64,000 bases of DNA from assembly GCF_036010325.1 (NCBI RefSeq), contig NZ_CP108549.1:6634001-6698000 (forward strand). Reading direction: 5' to 3'. Numbering within the stretch: position 1 is the first letter of the stretch; each line of letters starts with the position of its first letter. The stretch is from Streptomyces sp. NBC_01210 (lineage in GTDB: Bacteria; Actinomycetota; Actinomycetes; Streptomycetales; Streptomycetaceae). This document shows positions 49,583-58,910 of the stretch, piece by piece. The position numbers and the translations under genes were made by a program. The notes under the pieces were generated by a model, which did no database searches, was not told the origin of the DNA, and worked only from the letters and a program-made list of their open reading frames with translations.

Positions 49583-50627
49583 CCGCGGGCGTAGTGCGAG
49601 CCACCGGGCCGACACCCGGCTGCCCACCGGGACACGGCCCACGGACGGCGCCAGGCCGCTGCCGGGCCGCGCGGAGCGGCGCAGGCTGGCACAGAAGGTG
49701 AAGCGCAAGCGCCGCCGGTCGGCCGTGAAGGAAATACCCCTTCTGATCACCGTGGCGCTGATGATCGCCCTGGTCCTCAAGACATTTCTGGTGCAGGCCT
49801 TCGTGATCCCGTCGGGCTCGATGGAGCAGACGATCCGGATCCAGGACCGCGTGCTGGTGGACAAGCTCACGCCGTGGTTCGGCTCGAAGCCGCAGCGCGG
49901 CGATGTCGTCGTCTTCAAGGACCCTGGCGGCTGGCTGCCGCCGAATGAGCAGCAGAAGGAAGACCCGATCGGCGTCAAGCAGGTCAAGCAGGGGCTGACC
50001 TTCATCGGCCTGCTGCCTTCGGACGACGAGCAGGACCTGATCAAGCGGGTGGTCGCGGTCGGCGGGGACACCGTCAAGTGCTGCGACAAGGACGGTCGGA
50101 TCACCGTCAACGGCGTACCGCTCATCGAGCCGTATCTGAACCCCGGCAACGTTCCCTCGACGATCAAGTTCGAGGTCAAGGTGCCGGCCGGGCGGATATT
50201 CGTGATGGGTGACCACCGGTCCAATTCGGCCGACTCGCGCTTCCACCTCGACGAGAAGGACCGCGGCACGGTTTCGGAGGGCGAGGTCGTCGGCCGCGCG
50301 GTCGTCATCGGCTGGCCCATCGGCCACTGGCGGAAGCTGGAGGAGCCGGAGACGTACACATCCGTGCCGAACGCGCGCGCCGGGGCGACTTCGGCACTCC
50401 GTGGGTCGAATAGTGTGTCCCCTCAGGATCTGAACGGAATGATCCTGCTCCCGAGCCCTGCGGAACTCCCGCTCGTTATGGGAGTGGTGGGCCTGTTCCG
50501 ACTTCGGGGCAGGCGGTTCGCACGGAGTGAGGAGTGGATGTGGGGGATGTGGCGGTCGGCGCACGATCCGGACACGACGAGCCCGAGGAGAGGCCCGGGA
50601 AGCTCGACGAGTCAACCCCGGCCGTGA
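49575..50627 (+). CDS. sipX: type I signal peptidase (second of four)
   Basis: A 350-aa signal peptidase: Arg/Lys-rich N-terminus, membrane anchor at about 53-70, catalytic Ser82 in PSGSMEQT, Lys157 in KRVVAVGGD and FVMGDHRSNSADSR. A weakly hydrophobic stretch (LPLVMGVVGLFRL) lies near the C-terminus. The last roughly 29 codons overlap the start of sipY in another frame, and this tail looks non-conserved (Arg/Ser/Pro-rich), so its true C-terminus deserves checking. Confidence 0.88.
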   Translation: MGSRGRSASHRADTRLPTGTRPTDGARPLPGRAERRRLAQKVKRKRRRSAVKEIPLLITVALMIALVLKTFLVQAFVIPSGSMEQTIRIQDRVLVDKLTPWFGSKPQRGDVVVFKDPGGWLPPNEQQKEDPIGVKQVKQGLTFIGLLPSDDEQDLIKRVVAVGGDTVKCCDKDGRITVNGVPLIEPYLNPGNVPSTIKFEVKVPAGRIFVMGDHRSNSADSRFHLDEKDRGTVSEGEVVGRAVVIGWPIGHWRKLEEPETYTSVPNARAGATSALRGSNSVSPQDLNGMILLPSPAELPLVMGVVGLFRLRGRRFARSEEWMWGMWRSAHDPDTTSPRRGPGSSTSQPRP

Positions 50628-51514
50628 CACACGATTCGGCCGGGACACCGGGGACCCCCGGGGCGACGGGTGCTGAGGGCGCCGAGAGGGCTGATGACGC
50701 CGAGATGGCTGAGGGCGGACCGTCGGTGGGCAGTGGTACGGGACAGAAGAAGCAGCGATCCTTCTGGAAGGAACTGCCGCTCCTGATCGGTATCGCGCTG
50801 CTTCTCGCGCTCCTGATCAAAACGTTCCTGGTGCAGGCGTTCTCGATCCCCTCGGACTCGATGCAGAACACTCTGCAGCGGGGCGACCGGGTGCTGGTGG
50901 ACAAGCTCACCCCGTGGTTCGGCTCGGAGCCCGAGCGCGGCGAGGTCGTGGTCTTCCACGATCCGGGCGGCTGGCTGGACGGTGAACCCACCCCCAACCC
51001 GAACGCCGTGCAGAAATTCCTCAGCTTCATCGGCCTGATGCCGTCGGCCGAGGAGAAGGACCTGATCAAGCGGACGATCGCGGTTGCCGGTGACACGGTG
51101 GAGTGCAAGAAGGGCGGCCCGGTCAAGGTCAACGGGAAGGCGCTGGTCGAGCCGTACATCTTCCCCGGTGACACTCCCTGTGACGACCAGCCCTTCGGCC
51201 CGTTCAAGGTGCCCAAGGACCGGATCTGGGTGATGGGCGACCACCGCCAGAACTCCCAGGACTCCCGGTACCACATGGCAGATGCGCGCGGTGGCTTCGT
51301 CCCGGTCGACAAGGTCGTCGGGCGCGCTGTCGTGGTCGCCTGGCCGGTCAATCGCTGGGCCACCCTGTCGGTGCCGGACACCTTCGACCAGCCCGGAATC
51401 AACGCCGCTGCGGCTGTTCTGCCTGCGGCTCCTGCGGCGATGGGCCTCGCGGGAGCGCTGCCGATCGTGCTCTGGCGCAGGAGGAGGCTGACCGGCGGGC
51501 GTACCGCCGGGTAG
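50540..51514 (+). CDS. sipY: type I signal peptidase (third of four)
   Basis: A 324-aa signal peptidase with a long acidic Gly/Ala/Glu N-terminus (residues 1-70), membrane anchor about 78-97, catalytic Ser107 in PSDSMQNTL and Lys177 in KRTIAVAGD, WVMGDHRQNSQDSR, and a C-terminal hydrophobic segment (VLPAAPAAMGLAGALPIVLW) followed by Arg-rich residues, i.e. a second anchor. GTG at 50540 has AGGAG 5 nt before it; an in-frame GTG at 50534 is too close. It overlaps sipX by 88 nt. Confidence 0.88.
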   Translation: MGDVAVGARSGHDEPEERPGKLDESTPAVTHDSAGTPGTPGATGAEGAERADDAEMAEGGPSVGSGTGQKKQRSFWKELPLLIGIALLLALLIKTFLVQAFSIPSDSMQNTLQRGDRVLVDKLTPWFGSEPERGEVVVFHDPGGWLDGEPTPNPNAVQKFLSFIGLMPSAEEKDLIKRTIAVAGDTVECKKGGPVKVNGKALVEPYIFPGDTPCDDQPFGPFKVPKDRIWVMGDHRQNSQDSRYHMADARGGFVPVDKVVGRAVVVAWPVNRWATLSVPDTFDQPGINAAAAVLPAAPAAMGLAGALPIVLWRRRRLTGGRTAG

Positions 51515-51591
51515 GGTGCCGTCCCAGATCGCCGATCCCCGAGGTTGACTCGACTCTCGGGGACCGAATCTCCGAAGTGGGGAGCGCTGGG

Positions 51592-52362
51592 ATGAGCAAT
51601 ACAGGACGTACGGAAGACGGCCGCGGCCGGCTCGGCAATGCACTGTCGGGCCTGGCCGTGGCCGTCGGCTGTGTGCTCTTCCTCGGAGGGTTCATCTGGG
51701 GAGCCGTGGTGTACCAGCCGTACACCGTGCCGACCGACTCGATGTCGCCGACCGTCGCGGCGGGCGACCGGGTCCTGGCGCAGCGGATAGACGGCGAGGA
51801 GGTACGGCGCGGGGACATCGTGGTCTTCCGCGACAAGCAGTGGGGCGATATGCCGATGGTGAAGCGTGTCGTCGGCGTGGGTGGTGACGCGATCGCGTGC
51901 TGCGGCGACGGTGGCCGGCTGACCGTCAACGGCAAGGCGATCGAAGAACCGTATTTGCTCGCCAAGGGGCCGGCCTCGAACAGCTTTACGGCGACGGTGC
52001 CCAAGGGGCAGCTGTTCCTGCTCGGCGACGAGCGTATGGGCTCGCTGGACTCGCGCGTACACCTCCAGGACCCGGGACATGGGTCGGTGCCGCGCTCGGC
52101 GGTCACGGCCCGGCTGGACGCCATCGCCTGGCCGCTGGACGGCGGCCTGCTGGACCGGCCGCAGGGTTTCGCGGCGCTGCCGGGCGGGGTGTCGCAGCCG
52201 GGGCCGGTGAAGCTGGTGTTCGGTTCGGTGGTGATCGGCGCCCTGCTGATCGTGGGCGGGGCGGCATACGGTCCGATCGCCCGGCGGCTGTCGAAGCAGC
52301 GGCGAGGGGCCTCGGGCAGTGGCGGCAGCGGACGCGGGAAAGCGACTGCCGGTGTCGGATGA
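51592..52362 (+). CDS. sipZ: type I signal peptidase (fourth of four)
   Basis: A 256-aa signal peptidase, the most divergent of the four: short N-terminus, anchor about 16-40, catalytic Ser50 in PTDSMSPTV and Lys91 in KRVVGVGGD, box E degenerate (LLGDERMGSLDSR, with Glu-Arg replacing the usual His-Arg). A clear C-terminal membrane helix (LVFGSVVIGALLIVGGAAYG) ends in a basic tail. ATG at 51592 preceded by GGGGAG; a GTG at 51577 is also in frame. The next gene overlaps it. Confidence 0.88.
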   Translation: MSNTGRTEDGRGRLGNALSGLAVAVGCVLFLGGFIWGAVVYQPYTVPTDSMSPTVAAGDRVLAQRIDGEEVRRGDIVVFRDKQWGDMPMVKRVVGVGGDAIACCGDGGRLTVNGKAIEEPYLLAKGPASNSFTATVPKGQLFLLGDERMGSLDSRVHLQDPGHGSVPRSAVTARLDAIAWPLDGGLLDRPQGFAALPGGVSQPGPVKLVFGSVVIGALLIVGGAAYGPIARRLSKQRRGASGSGGSGRGKATAGVG

Positions 52363-52840
52363 GCGGCGGAAGGTCGCACGGGTGGTTCTGCTGGACCCTC
52401 AGGACCGCATTCTGCTGATGCACGGATACGAGCCTGAGGACCCGGCCGACAGCTGGTGGTTCACCCCGGGCGGCGGCCTGGAGGGCGACGAGACCCGGGA
52501 AGAGGCCGCGCTGCGCGAGCTGGCGGAGGAGACCGGGATCACAGAGGTGGAGCTGGGGCCGGTGCTGTGGCGCCGGACCTGCTCGTTCCCGTTCGACGGA
52601 CGCCGCTGGGACCAGGACGAGTGGTACTTCCTGGCACGTACGACGCAGACGGCGACCGCCCCGAGAGGGCTGACGGAGCTTGAGCAGCGCAGTGTCGCGG
52701 GGCTGAGGTGGTGGACCTCCGCCGAACTGTCGGCGGCGCGTGAGACGGTGTATCCGACCAAGCTCGCCGAGCTGCTGCGTACGCTGCTCGACGAGGGTCC
52801 TCCGAGCGCGCCGGTGGTCCTGGCCCCCGAAATCGTCTAG
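52319..52840 (+). CDS. Nudix hydrolase
   Basis: Nucleotide-diphosphate hydrolase with an intact Nudix box GGGLEGDETREEAALRELAE-ETGI. It is the gene called mutT after sipZ in S. lividans, but substrate (8-oxo-dGTP or other) is not shown by sequence. Two starts are possible: GTG 52319 (173 aa, GAGGGG 9 nt upstream, overlapping sipZ by 44 nt) or GTG 52352 (162 aa, 11-nt overlap). I list the first because of its better ribosome site. Confidence 0.88.
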   Translation: MAAADAGKRLPVSDERRKVARVVLLDPQDRILLMHGYEPEDPADSWWFTPGGGLEGDETREEAALRELAEETGITEVELGPVLWRRTCSFPFDGRRWDQDEWYFLARTTQTATAPRGLTELEQRSVAGLRWWTSAELSAARETVYPTKLAELLRTLLDEGPPSAPVVLAPEIV

Positions 52841-52895
52841 GGGCGCGGGGGGCTGGCGCACAATAGGGGGACGCAAGGCTGAAGGGGAACATGCC

Positions 52896-53204
52896 ATGAG
52901 CGCCGAGGACCTCGAGAAGTACGAGACCGAGATGGAGCTGAAGCTCTACCGGGAGTACCGAGATGTCGTCGGGCTGTTCAAATATGTGATCGAGACCGAG
53001 CGTCGTTTCTACCTCACCAATGATTACGAGATGCAGGTGCACTCGGTGCAGGGCGAGGTCTTCTTCGAAGTCTCGATGGCGGATGCCTGGGTCTGGGACA
53101 TGTACCGACCGGCGAGGTTCGTCAAGCAGGTGCGGGTACTCACGTTCAAGGACGTGAATATTGAGGAGCTCAACAAGAGCGATCTCGAGCTTCCGGGTGG
53201 CTGA
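52896..53204 (+). CDS. DUF2469 family protein
   Basis: A 102-aa acidic protein of the actinobacteria-specific DUF2469 family, MSAEDLEKYETEMELKLYRE at the start and FYLTNDYEMQVHSVQGEVFF in the middle. Function unknown; it typically lies between the signal peptidase/rnhB region and yraN, as here. ATG with GAAGGGGAA upstream. Confidence 0.9.
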   Translation: MSAEDLEKYETEMELKLYREYRDVVGLFKYVIETERRFYLTNDYEMQVHSVQGEVFFEVSMADAWVWDMYRPARFVKQVRVLTFKDVNIEELNKSDLELPGG

Positions 53205-53303
53205 TCCCCGGGTGGCTGAGTTATCCACAACGGGCGGGTTGTCCACCAAGATCCACTGGTGAGGATCTGACGCGTCACAGTCGGTGCCGGAGGTGGTGCC
53301 GAG

Positions 53304-53666
53304 ATGAACGCGACGGGGGCACTGGGGCGGTACGGCGAGGAGCTGGCGGCGAGGCTGCTGGCGGAAGCCGGTATGACGGTGCTGGCGCGCAACTGGCGCT
53401 GCGGGCGGGCCGGTGAGATCGACATCGTCGCCCGGGACGGCGACGCGGTGGTCGTCTGCGAGGTCAAGACCCGCAGGGCGGGCTGCTTCGAGCATCCGAT
53501 GGCCGCGGTCACGCCGAGAAAGGCGGAGCGGCTGAGGCGGCTGGCCGAGTGCTGGCTGGAGAGGCACGGCGGGCCGCCGCCCGATGGGGTCCGCATCGAT
53601 CTCGTGGGAGTGGTGCTGCCCAGACGTGGTGCGCCGCTCGTCGAGCATGCGCGGGGGGTGGCCTGA
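53304..53666 (+). CDS. yraN: UPF0102 (YraN) family endonuclease-like protein
   Basis: A 120-aa protein with a restriction-endonuclease-like fold: [12 protein letters not shown], then [22 protein letters not shown] carrying the D-x(n)-E-x-K nuclease motif. Actual substrate and role are unknown. It is followed 1 nt later by comM and then dprA, a conserved cluster linked with DNA uptake/processing genes. Confidence 0.92.
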   Translation: MNATGALGRYGEELAARLLAEAGMTVLARNWRCGRAGEIDIVARDGDAVVVCEVKTRRAGCFEHPMAAVTPRKAERLRRLAECWLERHGGPPPDGVRIDLVGVVLPRRGAPLVEHARGVA

Positions 53667-53667
53667 G

Positions 53668-55284
53668 ATGGGGTTCGCGCGGGCGTGTTCCGTGGCGCTG
53701 GTGGGTGTCGAGGGCGTGGTCGTCGAGGTCCAGGCGGACCTGGAGCCGGGCGTGGCTGCGTTCACGCTGGTGGGGCTGCCGGACAAGAGCCTGGTGGAGA
53801 GCCGGGACCGGGTCAGGGCGGCGGTGGTGAACTCCGGTGCGGAGTGGCCGCAGAAGAAGCTCACGGTGGGGCTCAGCCCGGCATCCGTGCCCAAGAGCGG
53901 CAGTGGATTTGATCTCGCTGTGGCTTGCGCCGTACTGGGGGCGGCGGAGCGCATCGACCCGAAGGACATCGCCGATCTGGTGCTGATCGGGGAGCTGGGC
54001 CTGGACGGTCGTGTGCGGCCGGTGCGCGGAGTGCTGCCGGCCGTCCTCGCCGCGGCCGAGGCCGGCTACCGGCAGGTGGTCGTCCCGGAGCAGACCGCGG
54101 GGGAGGCCTCACTGGTACCGGGGGTCTCCGTGCTCGGCGTACGGAGTCTGCGACAGCTCATCGCCGTACTGACCAATGAACCGGTGCCGGAGGAGGAGCC
54201 GGCTCCGGAAGGCAGTCCGGACGCGATGCTGGCCGGGCTGATGGTGCCCGGCGCGGGGGTGGGCACCGGGCTCGCGTTGGAGCCGGTGGACGGCCCCGAC
54301 CTGGCCGATGTCGCCGGGCAGCGCAAGGCACGCACGGCGTTGGAGGTCGCCGCGGCGGGCGGCCACCATCTGCTGCTGCACGGACCGCCGGGTGCCGGCA
54401 AGACGATGTTGGCGGAGCGGCTGCCCGGGGTGCTGCCACCGCTGACACGGCGGGAGTCCCTGGAGGTCACCGCGGTGCACTCGGTGGCGGGCATTCTGCC
54501 GCCGGGTGAGCCGCTGGTACGTACGCCGCCCTATTGCGCGCCGCACCATTCGGCGACGATGCAGTCGCTCGTCGGCGGTGGCAACGGACTGCCGCGGCCC
54601 GGCGCGGTGTCGCTGGCGCACCGGGGCGTGCTGTTCCTCGACGAGACTCCCGAATTTTCCGGCAAGGCGCTGGACGCTCTTCGGCAGCCGCTCGAATCCG
54701 GGCATGTGGTGGTGGCGCGGAGCGCGGGAGTGGTGCGGCTGCCCGCCCGTTTCCTGATGGTCCTCGCGGCCAATCCATGCCCTTGCGGACGGCACACCCT
54801 GCATGGCGCGGGGTGCGAATGCCCGCCGTCGGCGATCCGCCGCTACCAGGCGCGGTTGTCCGGACCGTTGCTCGACCGCGTCGATCTGCGCGTCGGAGTC
54901 GAGCCGGTCGACCGAGGCGATCTGCTGGGCCAGGGCGGTCGCGGCGAGCCGACGGCGGCCGTTGCGGCACGGGTACGGGCCGCGAGGGAACGCACCGCGG
55001 CCCGGCTGCAGGGCACCCCGTGGACCGTCAACAGTGAGGTACCCGGCCATGAGCTGCGTACGCGCTGGCCGGTAGCGGCCGGGGCGCTGGCCGCGGCCGA
55101 GCGGGACATGGAGCGCGGCCTGCTCACGGCCCGCGGCCTGGACCGGGTGCTGCGGGTGGCGTGGACGATCGCGGACCTCGCCGGGAGGGACCGGCCGCAG
55201 GAGTACGACGTGGATCTGGCCCTGGAGCTGCGTACAGGCATCTCGCGAGGCGTACCCACGGCGGTCGGCGGGGGAGGGCAGTGA
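53668..55284 (+). CDS. comM: YifB/ComM family Mg-chelatase-like AAA+ ATPase
   Basis: A 538-aa protein: N-terminal Lon-protease-like S5 domain (SVALVGVEGVVVEVQADLEP, GLPDKSLVESRDRV), a central AAA+ module with Walker A GPPGAGKT at 239-246 and GVLFLDETPEFSG as Walker B, and a zinc-like cysteine cluster (CPCGRHTLHGAGCECPPS). ComM-type helicases promote branch migration during transformation in other bacteria; here the role is inferred from family and from yraN-comM-dprA order. It overlaps dprA by one base. Confidence 0.93.
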   Translation: MGFARACSVALVGVEGVVVEVQADLEPGVAAFTLVGLPDKSLVESRDRVRAAVVNSGAEWPQKKLTVGLSPASVPKSGSGFDLAVACAVLGAAERIDPKDIADLVLIGELGLDGRVRPVRGVLPAVLAAAEAGYRQVVVPEQTAGEASLVPGVSVLGVRSLRQLIAVLTNEPVPEEEPAPEGSPDAMLAGLMVPGAGVGTGLALEPVDGPDLADVAGQRKARTALEVAAAGGHHLLLHGPPGAGKTMLAERLPGVLPPLTRRESLEVTAVHSVAGILPPGEPLVRTPPYCAPHHSATMQSLVGGGNGLPRPGAVSLAHRGVLFLDETPEFSGKALDALRQPLESGHVVVARSAGVVRLPARFLMVLAANPCPCGRHTLHGAGCECPPSAIRRYQARLSGPLLDRVDLRVGVEPVDRGDLLGQGGRGEPTAAVAARVRAARERTAARLQGTPWTVNSEVPGHELRTRWPVAAGALAAAERDMERGLLTARGLDRVLRVAWTIADLAGRDRPQEYDVDLALELRTGISRGVPTAVGGGGQ

Positions 55285-56453
55285 TGCCGGGCTCGGGAGC
55301 GGGGGACGAGGAGCGGGTGGCGCGGGCAGCGCTGACTCGGGTGATCGAGCCGGGTGACGAGCACGGCGGGCGGTGGTTGCGCGAGATCGGGGCCAGGGAG
55401 CTCATGGCCAGGCTCACCTCGCCGGAGTACGAGGAGTCGGCACTGACCGGCGCTTCGGCGCGACGGCTGGCGGGCTACCGGATACGGGCGACGGGGGTCG
55501 AGCCCGACCGCGATCTGGCGGCGGTCGCCGCGGTCGGCGGCCGCTTCCTCTGCCCCGGCGACCAGGAGTGGCCCACCCAGCTCGACGACCTCGGTGACGC
55601 CAGACCCATCGGGCTCTGGGTGCGTGGCCGTTCCGACCTGCGGAAATGGGCGCTCCGTTCGGTCGCAGTCGTCGGGGCCAGGGCCTGTACGCCGTACGGC
55701 GCTCATATGGCGGCCAGCCTCGGCGCGGGGCTCGCCGAGCGCGGCTGGGTCGTGGTGTCGGGTGCCGCCTTCGGGGTCGACGGCTCGGCGCATCGAGGCG
55801 CACTGGCCGCGGGCGGGGCCACCGTCGCCGTGCTCGCCTGCGGGGTCGATGTCGTCTATCCGCGCGGTCATGCCGAGTTGATCGGGCGGATCGCGGAACA
55901 GGGCCTGGTCATTGGGGAGTTGGCGCCGGGCGACCACCCGACACCCAGCAGATTCATCCTCCGGAACCGGGTGATCGCCGCGCTCACCAGGGGCACTGTC
56001 GTCGTGGAGGCCGAGTACCGCAGCGGTTCGCTGGTGACCGCACGCAGTGCGCAGAAGCTGGGCCGCTTCACGATGGGAGTCCCGGGGCCCGCCACCAGCG
56101 GGCTCTCGGCCGGCGTGCATGCACTGCTGCGGGGTGAGGGCGTGCTGGTCACCGACGCCGCCGAAGTGGCGGAGCTGGTGGGCGACATCGGAGACCTCGC
56201 TCCCGACCGCCGGGGACCCGTGCTTCCCAGGGATCTGCTGGATCCCGTGAGCGCACGGGTTCTTGAAGCGCTACCGGCCCGTGGTGCGGTCGCCGGAGCG
56301 CAGGTGGCCCGTGGTGCGGGGACGACGGCGGACGAGACGCTCGGCAGGCTGTACGAACTGCACTCGCTGGGTTTTGTCGAACGGCACGGCGACAGCTGGC
56401 AGTTGACGCGGAGCGCGATCCGCGGCTCGAACGCGCGGCGAGGCGGTACTTGA
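55284..56453 (+). CDS. dprA: DNA-processing protein DprA (Smf)
   Basis: Binds single-stranded DNA and loads RecA; needed for transformation in competent bacteria and conserved in non-competent ones. The 389-aa protein has the Rossmann-like [37 protein letters not shown] and [11 protein letters not shown] motifs, plus a C-terminal winged-helix segment. The ATG at 55284 follows GGAGGG by 5 nt and overlaps the comM stop; a GTG 3 nt earlier is less well placed. Confidence 0.94.
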   Translation: MPGSGAGDEERVARAALTRVIEPGDEHGGRWLREIGARELMARLTSPEYEESALTGASARRLAGYRIRATGVEPDRDLAAVAAVGGRFLCPGDQEWPTQLDDLGDARPIGLWVRGRSDLRKWALRSVAVVGARACTPYGAHMAASLGAGLAERGWVVVSGAAFGVDGSAHRGALAAGGATVAVLACGVDVVYPRGHAELIGRIAEQGLVIGELAPGDHPTPSRFILRNRVIAALTRGTVVVEAEYRSGSLVTARSAQKLGRFTMGVPGPATSGLSAGVHALLRGEGVLVTDAAEVAELVGDIGDLAPDRRGPVLPRDLLDPVSARVLEALPARGAVAGAQVARGAGTTADETLGRLYELHSLGFVERHGDSWQLTRSAIRGSNARRGGT

Positions 56454-56694
56454 CCTGGAGCATTCGGGTGAAAAGGTGATGCCGATGACCTTTGGAGCCC
56501 TGTCGATGGCACCTGAGGGGCCGATGCGCGCGGTGTCGGCCCCGGTTCGAAGGTGTGGCCGACGGCAGATACCCGCACAGGTTCGTTCCCCCGTCCTTCG
56601 CCCACCGCGACACCGCAGTCACGCTACGCTCACCAGAATTCCGGCCCAGACGCTCGTCCCCTCCCCATCACAGCAGAACGGCTCAAGGCAACGC

Positions 56695-57531
56695 ATGCCC
56701 CAGCACACCTCCGGGTCTGACCGCGCGGCAGTGCCCCCCGCTGCCCGTGGCACGGTGCGGCCCCCCGCTCCCTCGTCGCTCGAGGAGCTGTGGCGGTCGT
56801 ACAAGGCCACGGGTGACGAGCGGCTGCGGGAGCAGTTGATCCTTCACTACTCGCCACTGGTGAAGTACGTCGCGGGCCGGGTGAGCGTGGGACTGCCGTC
56901 CAATGTTGAACAAGCGGACTTCGTCTCCTCCGGAGTATTCGGCCTCATCGACGCCATCGAGAAGTTCGATATCGACCGGTCGATCAAGTTCGAGACGTAC
57001 GCCATCACCCGCATCCGCGGCGCGATGATCGACGAACTCCGCGCCCTGGACTGGATCCCGCGCTCCGTTCGGCAGAAGGCCAGGGCCGTGGAGCGCGCTT
57101 ATGCCACGCTCGAGGCTCAGCTGAGACGTACGCCCTCTGAGTGCGAGGTCGCCACCGAGATGGGCATCGCCGTCGAGGAACTCCACGCGGTTTTCAGCCA
57201 GTTGTCGCTGGCGAACGTCGTCGCGCTGGAGGAGCTGCTGCATGTCGGCGGCGAAGGCGGCGACCGGCTCAGCCTGATGGACACCCTTGAGGACACCGCC
57301 GCTGACAACCCGGTGGAGGTGGCCGAGGACCGGGAACTGCGGCGGCTGCTCGCCCGCGCCATCAACACACTGCCGGAGCGCGAAAAAACCGTCGTCACCC
57401 TCTACTACTACGAGGGCCTCACCCTCGCCGAGATCGGCAATGTCCTCGGCGTCACGGAGAGCAGAGTCAGCCAGATCCATACAAAGTCGGTTCTGCAACT
57501 CCGCGCGAAGCTGGCCGACGTCGGGCGCTGA
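56695..57531 (+). CDS. whiG: RNA polymerase sigma factor WhiG
   Basis: Sporulation-specific sigma factor of the FliA class, which starts aerial hyphae on the path to spores (activates whiH, whiI). The 278-aa protein has region 2 ([25 protein letters not shown]-like [20 protein letters not shown]), region 3 and region 4 ([40 protein letters not shown]). ATG at 56695 with AAGG upstream. In S. coelicolor whiG is repressed by BldD and its product is inhibited by RsiG. Confidence 0.95.
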   Translation: MPQHTSGSDRAAVPPAARGTVRPPAPSSLEELWRSYKATGDERLREQLILHYSPLVKYVAGRVSVGLPSNVEQADFVSSGVFGLIDAIEKFDIDRSIKFETYAITRIRGAMIDELRALDWIPRSVRQKARAVERAYATLEAQLRRTPSECEVATEMGIAVEELHAVFSQLSLANVVALEELLHVGGEGGDRLSLMDTLEDTAADNPVEVAEDRELRRLLARAINTLPEREKTVVTLYYYEGLTLAEIGNVLGVTESRVSQIHTKSVLQLRAKLADVGR

Positions 57532-58874
57532 CGCGAATCTTCCCTGCGACGTCCGCAGTCATCCGTAGAGTGGAGGCGTGCCCAGGATTCGAGCGGCCTC
57601 CGTGGCCGAGCACCGGACGATGCAGCGAGGCGCCCTGCTGGATGCCGCGCGCTCCCTCCTGTCCGAAGGCGGTACGGAGGCGTTGAGCTTCCCCGCCCTC
57701 GCCGAGCGCACCGGCCTGGCCAGGTCCTCCGTCTACGAGTACTTCCGCTCGCGCGCCGCGGTCGTCGAAGAGCTCTGCGCGGTCGACTTCCCCGTCTGGG
57801 CGGCGGAGGTCGAGGCCGCGATGGAGCGGGCGGACACGGCCGAGGGCAAGGTCGAGGCGTACGTACGCCAGCAACTGGAGCTCGTCGGGGACCGTCGCCA
57901 CCGGGCCGTCGTCGCGATCTCCGCCAGCGAGCTGGACGCGGGGGCGCGGGAGAAGATCCGTGCCGCGCACGGCGGGCTGATCGCCATGATCGTCGAGGCG
58001 CTCGGAGAGCTGGGCCAGGACCAGCCGCGGCTTGCGGCGATGCTGCTGCAGGGCGTCGTGGACGCCGCGGTCCGCCGTATCGAACTCGGCGCGGCAGAGG
58101 ACCCGGCGAAGATCGCCGACGCGGCCGTGTCCATGGCGCTGCGGGGCGTACAGGGCTGACTCCGCGCGGGCCGCCACTCCACGGCCGCCGATGTGTCACG
58201 ACGGCCGTGACCAGGAGCAGTACCGCGTGGAGCGCGTCCCCGGGCCCCGCGCCTGCAGTCCTCGCGCCCCCGGGCTCCGCGACCGCAGCCCCCGCGACCG
58301 CAGGCGCGGCATGCGCCGCCGATGGTGCCGCTTCCGGTGCCGGGACGCCGATGAGCGGGAGCAGCCGGGACGGGCCGCGGCGCAGCAGCCAGGGCGGCAG
58401 CAGGGACAGCGGATCCAGATACTCCGTGCCGCGCAGCAGACCCCAGTGCAGGCAGCCCGCGGCACAGTGCGACGGTCCCGGGGCGACCGTGGCCACCACC
58501 TGGCCGGCGCTCACCGCCGTGCCCTCCGGCAGGAGCGGGCGGACCGGCTCGTATGTCGTGCGCAGCGGCGGCCGGCCTGTACCGGTGAGGACGATGGAGA
58601 GCACTCCGCGGCCCGCGACCAGGCCCGCGAACGAGACCCGGCCGGGTGCCGCGACCCGTACCGGGGTGCCCGGCGGCGCGGCCAGATCCACTCCGCGGTG
58701 CCCCGGCCCGTACACGGACGCCGGCGGCTCCCAGCCCCGTACGACCGCGGGGCGCGGCGGCCCCAGCGGCCAGCCCCGGTCGCGGTCGGCGGCCGGGGCC
58801 ACGCCCGCGCCCACGACGAGCAGGGCCAAGGCGAGCAGCGGGACGAGCAGTCTGCGGTCCATGCGGCGGTCCAT
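57408..58874 (-). CDS. M23-family (LytM) peptidase-like exported protein, abnormal 3' end
   Basis: The real protein is the N-terminal part: signal peptide ([20 protein letters not shown], cleavage near APA-AD, about residue 30), then an M23 domain with [18 protein letters not shown] and [20 protein letters not shown], ending near 58350. The usual second-His motif H-x-H reads C-L-H here, so catalysis is doubtful. No stop follows: the frame stays open to 57408, antisense to all of tetR and the end of whiG. Either the stop was lost or a frameshift hides it; another frame stops at 58196. The start is also uncertain, with ATGs at 58862, 58874, 58886, 58898 and 58910. Confidence 0.6.
   Translation of the reverse strand: MDRRMDRRLLVPLLALALLVVGAGVAPAADRDRGWPLGPPRPAVVRGWEPPASVYGPGHRGVDLAAPPGTPVRVAAPGRVSFAGLVAGRGVLSIVLTGTGRPPLRTTYEPVRPLLPEGTAVSAGQVVATVAPGPSHCAAGCLHWGLLRGTEYLDPLSLLPPWLLRRGPSRLLPLIGVPAPEAAPSAAHAAPAVAGAAVAEPGGARTAGAGPGDALHAVLLLVTAVVTHRRPWSGGPRGVSPVRPAAPWTRPRRRSSPGPLPRRVRYGGPRRPRRPAAASPQAAAGPGPALRAPRRSWRSARRARHGSSPAPPRPARWRRSRRRPGGDGPRRAPVAGVRTPRPCPRPCPPAPSRPRPPPPRRGSRPRRALRRPRRASGSTRRRRTWPGRCARRGRGSSTPPYRLRTGGSARHPAGRLAASSGARPRRPLESWARLHSTDDCGRRREDSRQRPTSASFARSCRTDFVWIWLTLLSVTPRTLPISARVRPS
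57578..58159 (+). CDS. TetR-family transcriptional regulator
   Basis: A 193-aa repressor-type protein. The N-terminal helix-turn-helix is clear ([40 protein letters not shown]). The C-terminal ligand-binding part is variable and no ligand can be deduced. GTG start 47 nt after whiG on the same strand. An open frame on the other strand (the M23 gene) runs through the whole gene. Confidence 0.88.
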   Translation: MPRIRAASVAEHRTMQRGALLDAARSLLSEGGTEALSFPALAERTGLARSSVYEYFRSRAAVVEELCAVDFPVWAAEVEAAMERADTAEGKVEAYVRQQLELVGDRRHRAVVAISASELDAGAREKIRAAHGGLIAMIVEALGELGQDQPRLAAMLLQGVVDAAVRRIELGAAEDPAKIADAAVSMALRGVQG

Positions 58875-58910
58875 GAGGCCGTCCATGAGGCCGTCCATTG
58901 AGTGGTCCAT
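58862..58910 (-). repeat. 12-bp periodic repeat giving in-frame ATG codons
   Basis: Four to five tandem copies of ATGGAC-SGCCKC read [16 protein letters not shown] on the minus strand at the start of the M23 gene. Each unit brings a new possible start codon. Confidence 0.8.

Noticed and set aside
56611..56640. BldD operator upstream of whiG
   Set aside because: BldD control of whiG is known in S. coelicolor, but only one half (GTCACGC) fits the consensus here; the other half does not match well enough to annotate.
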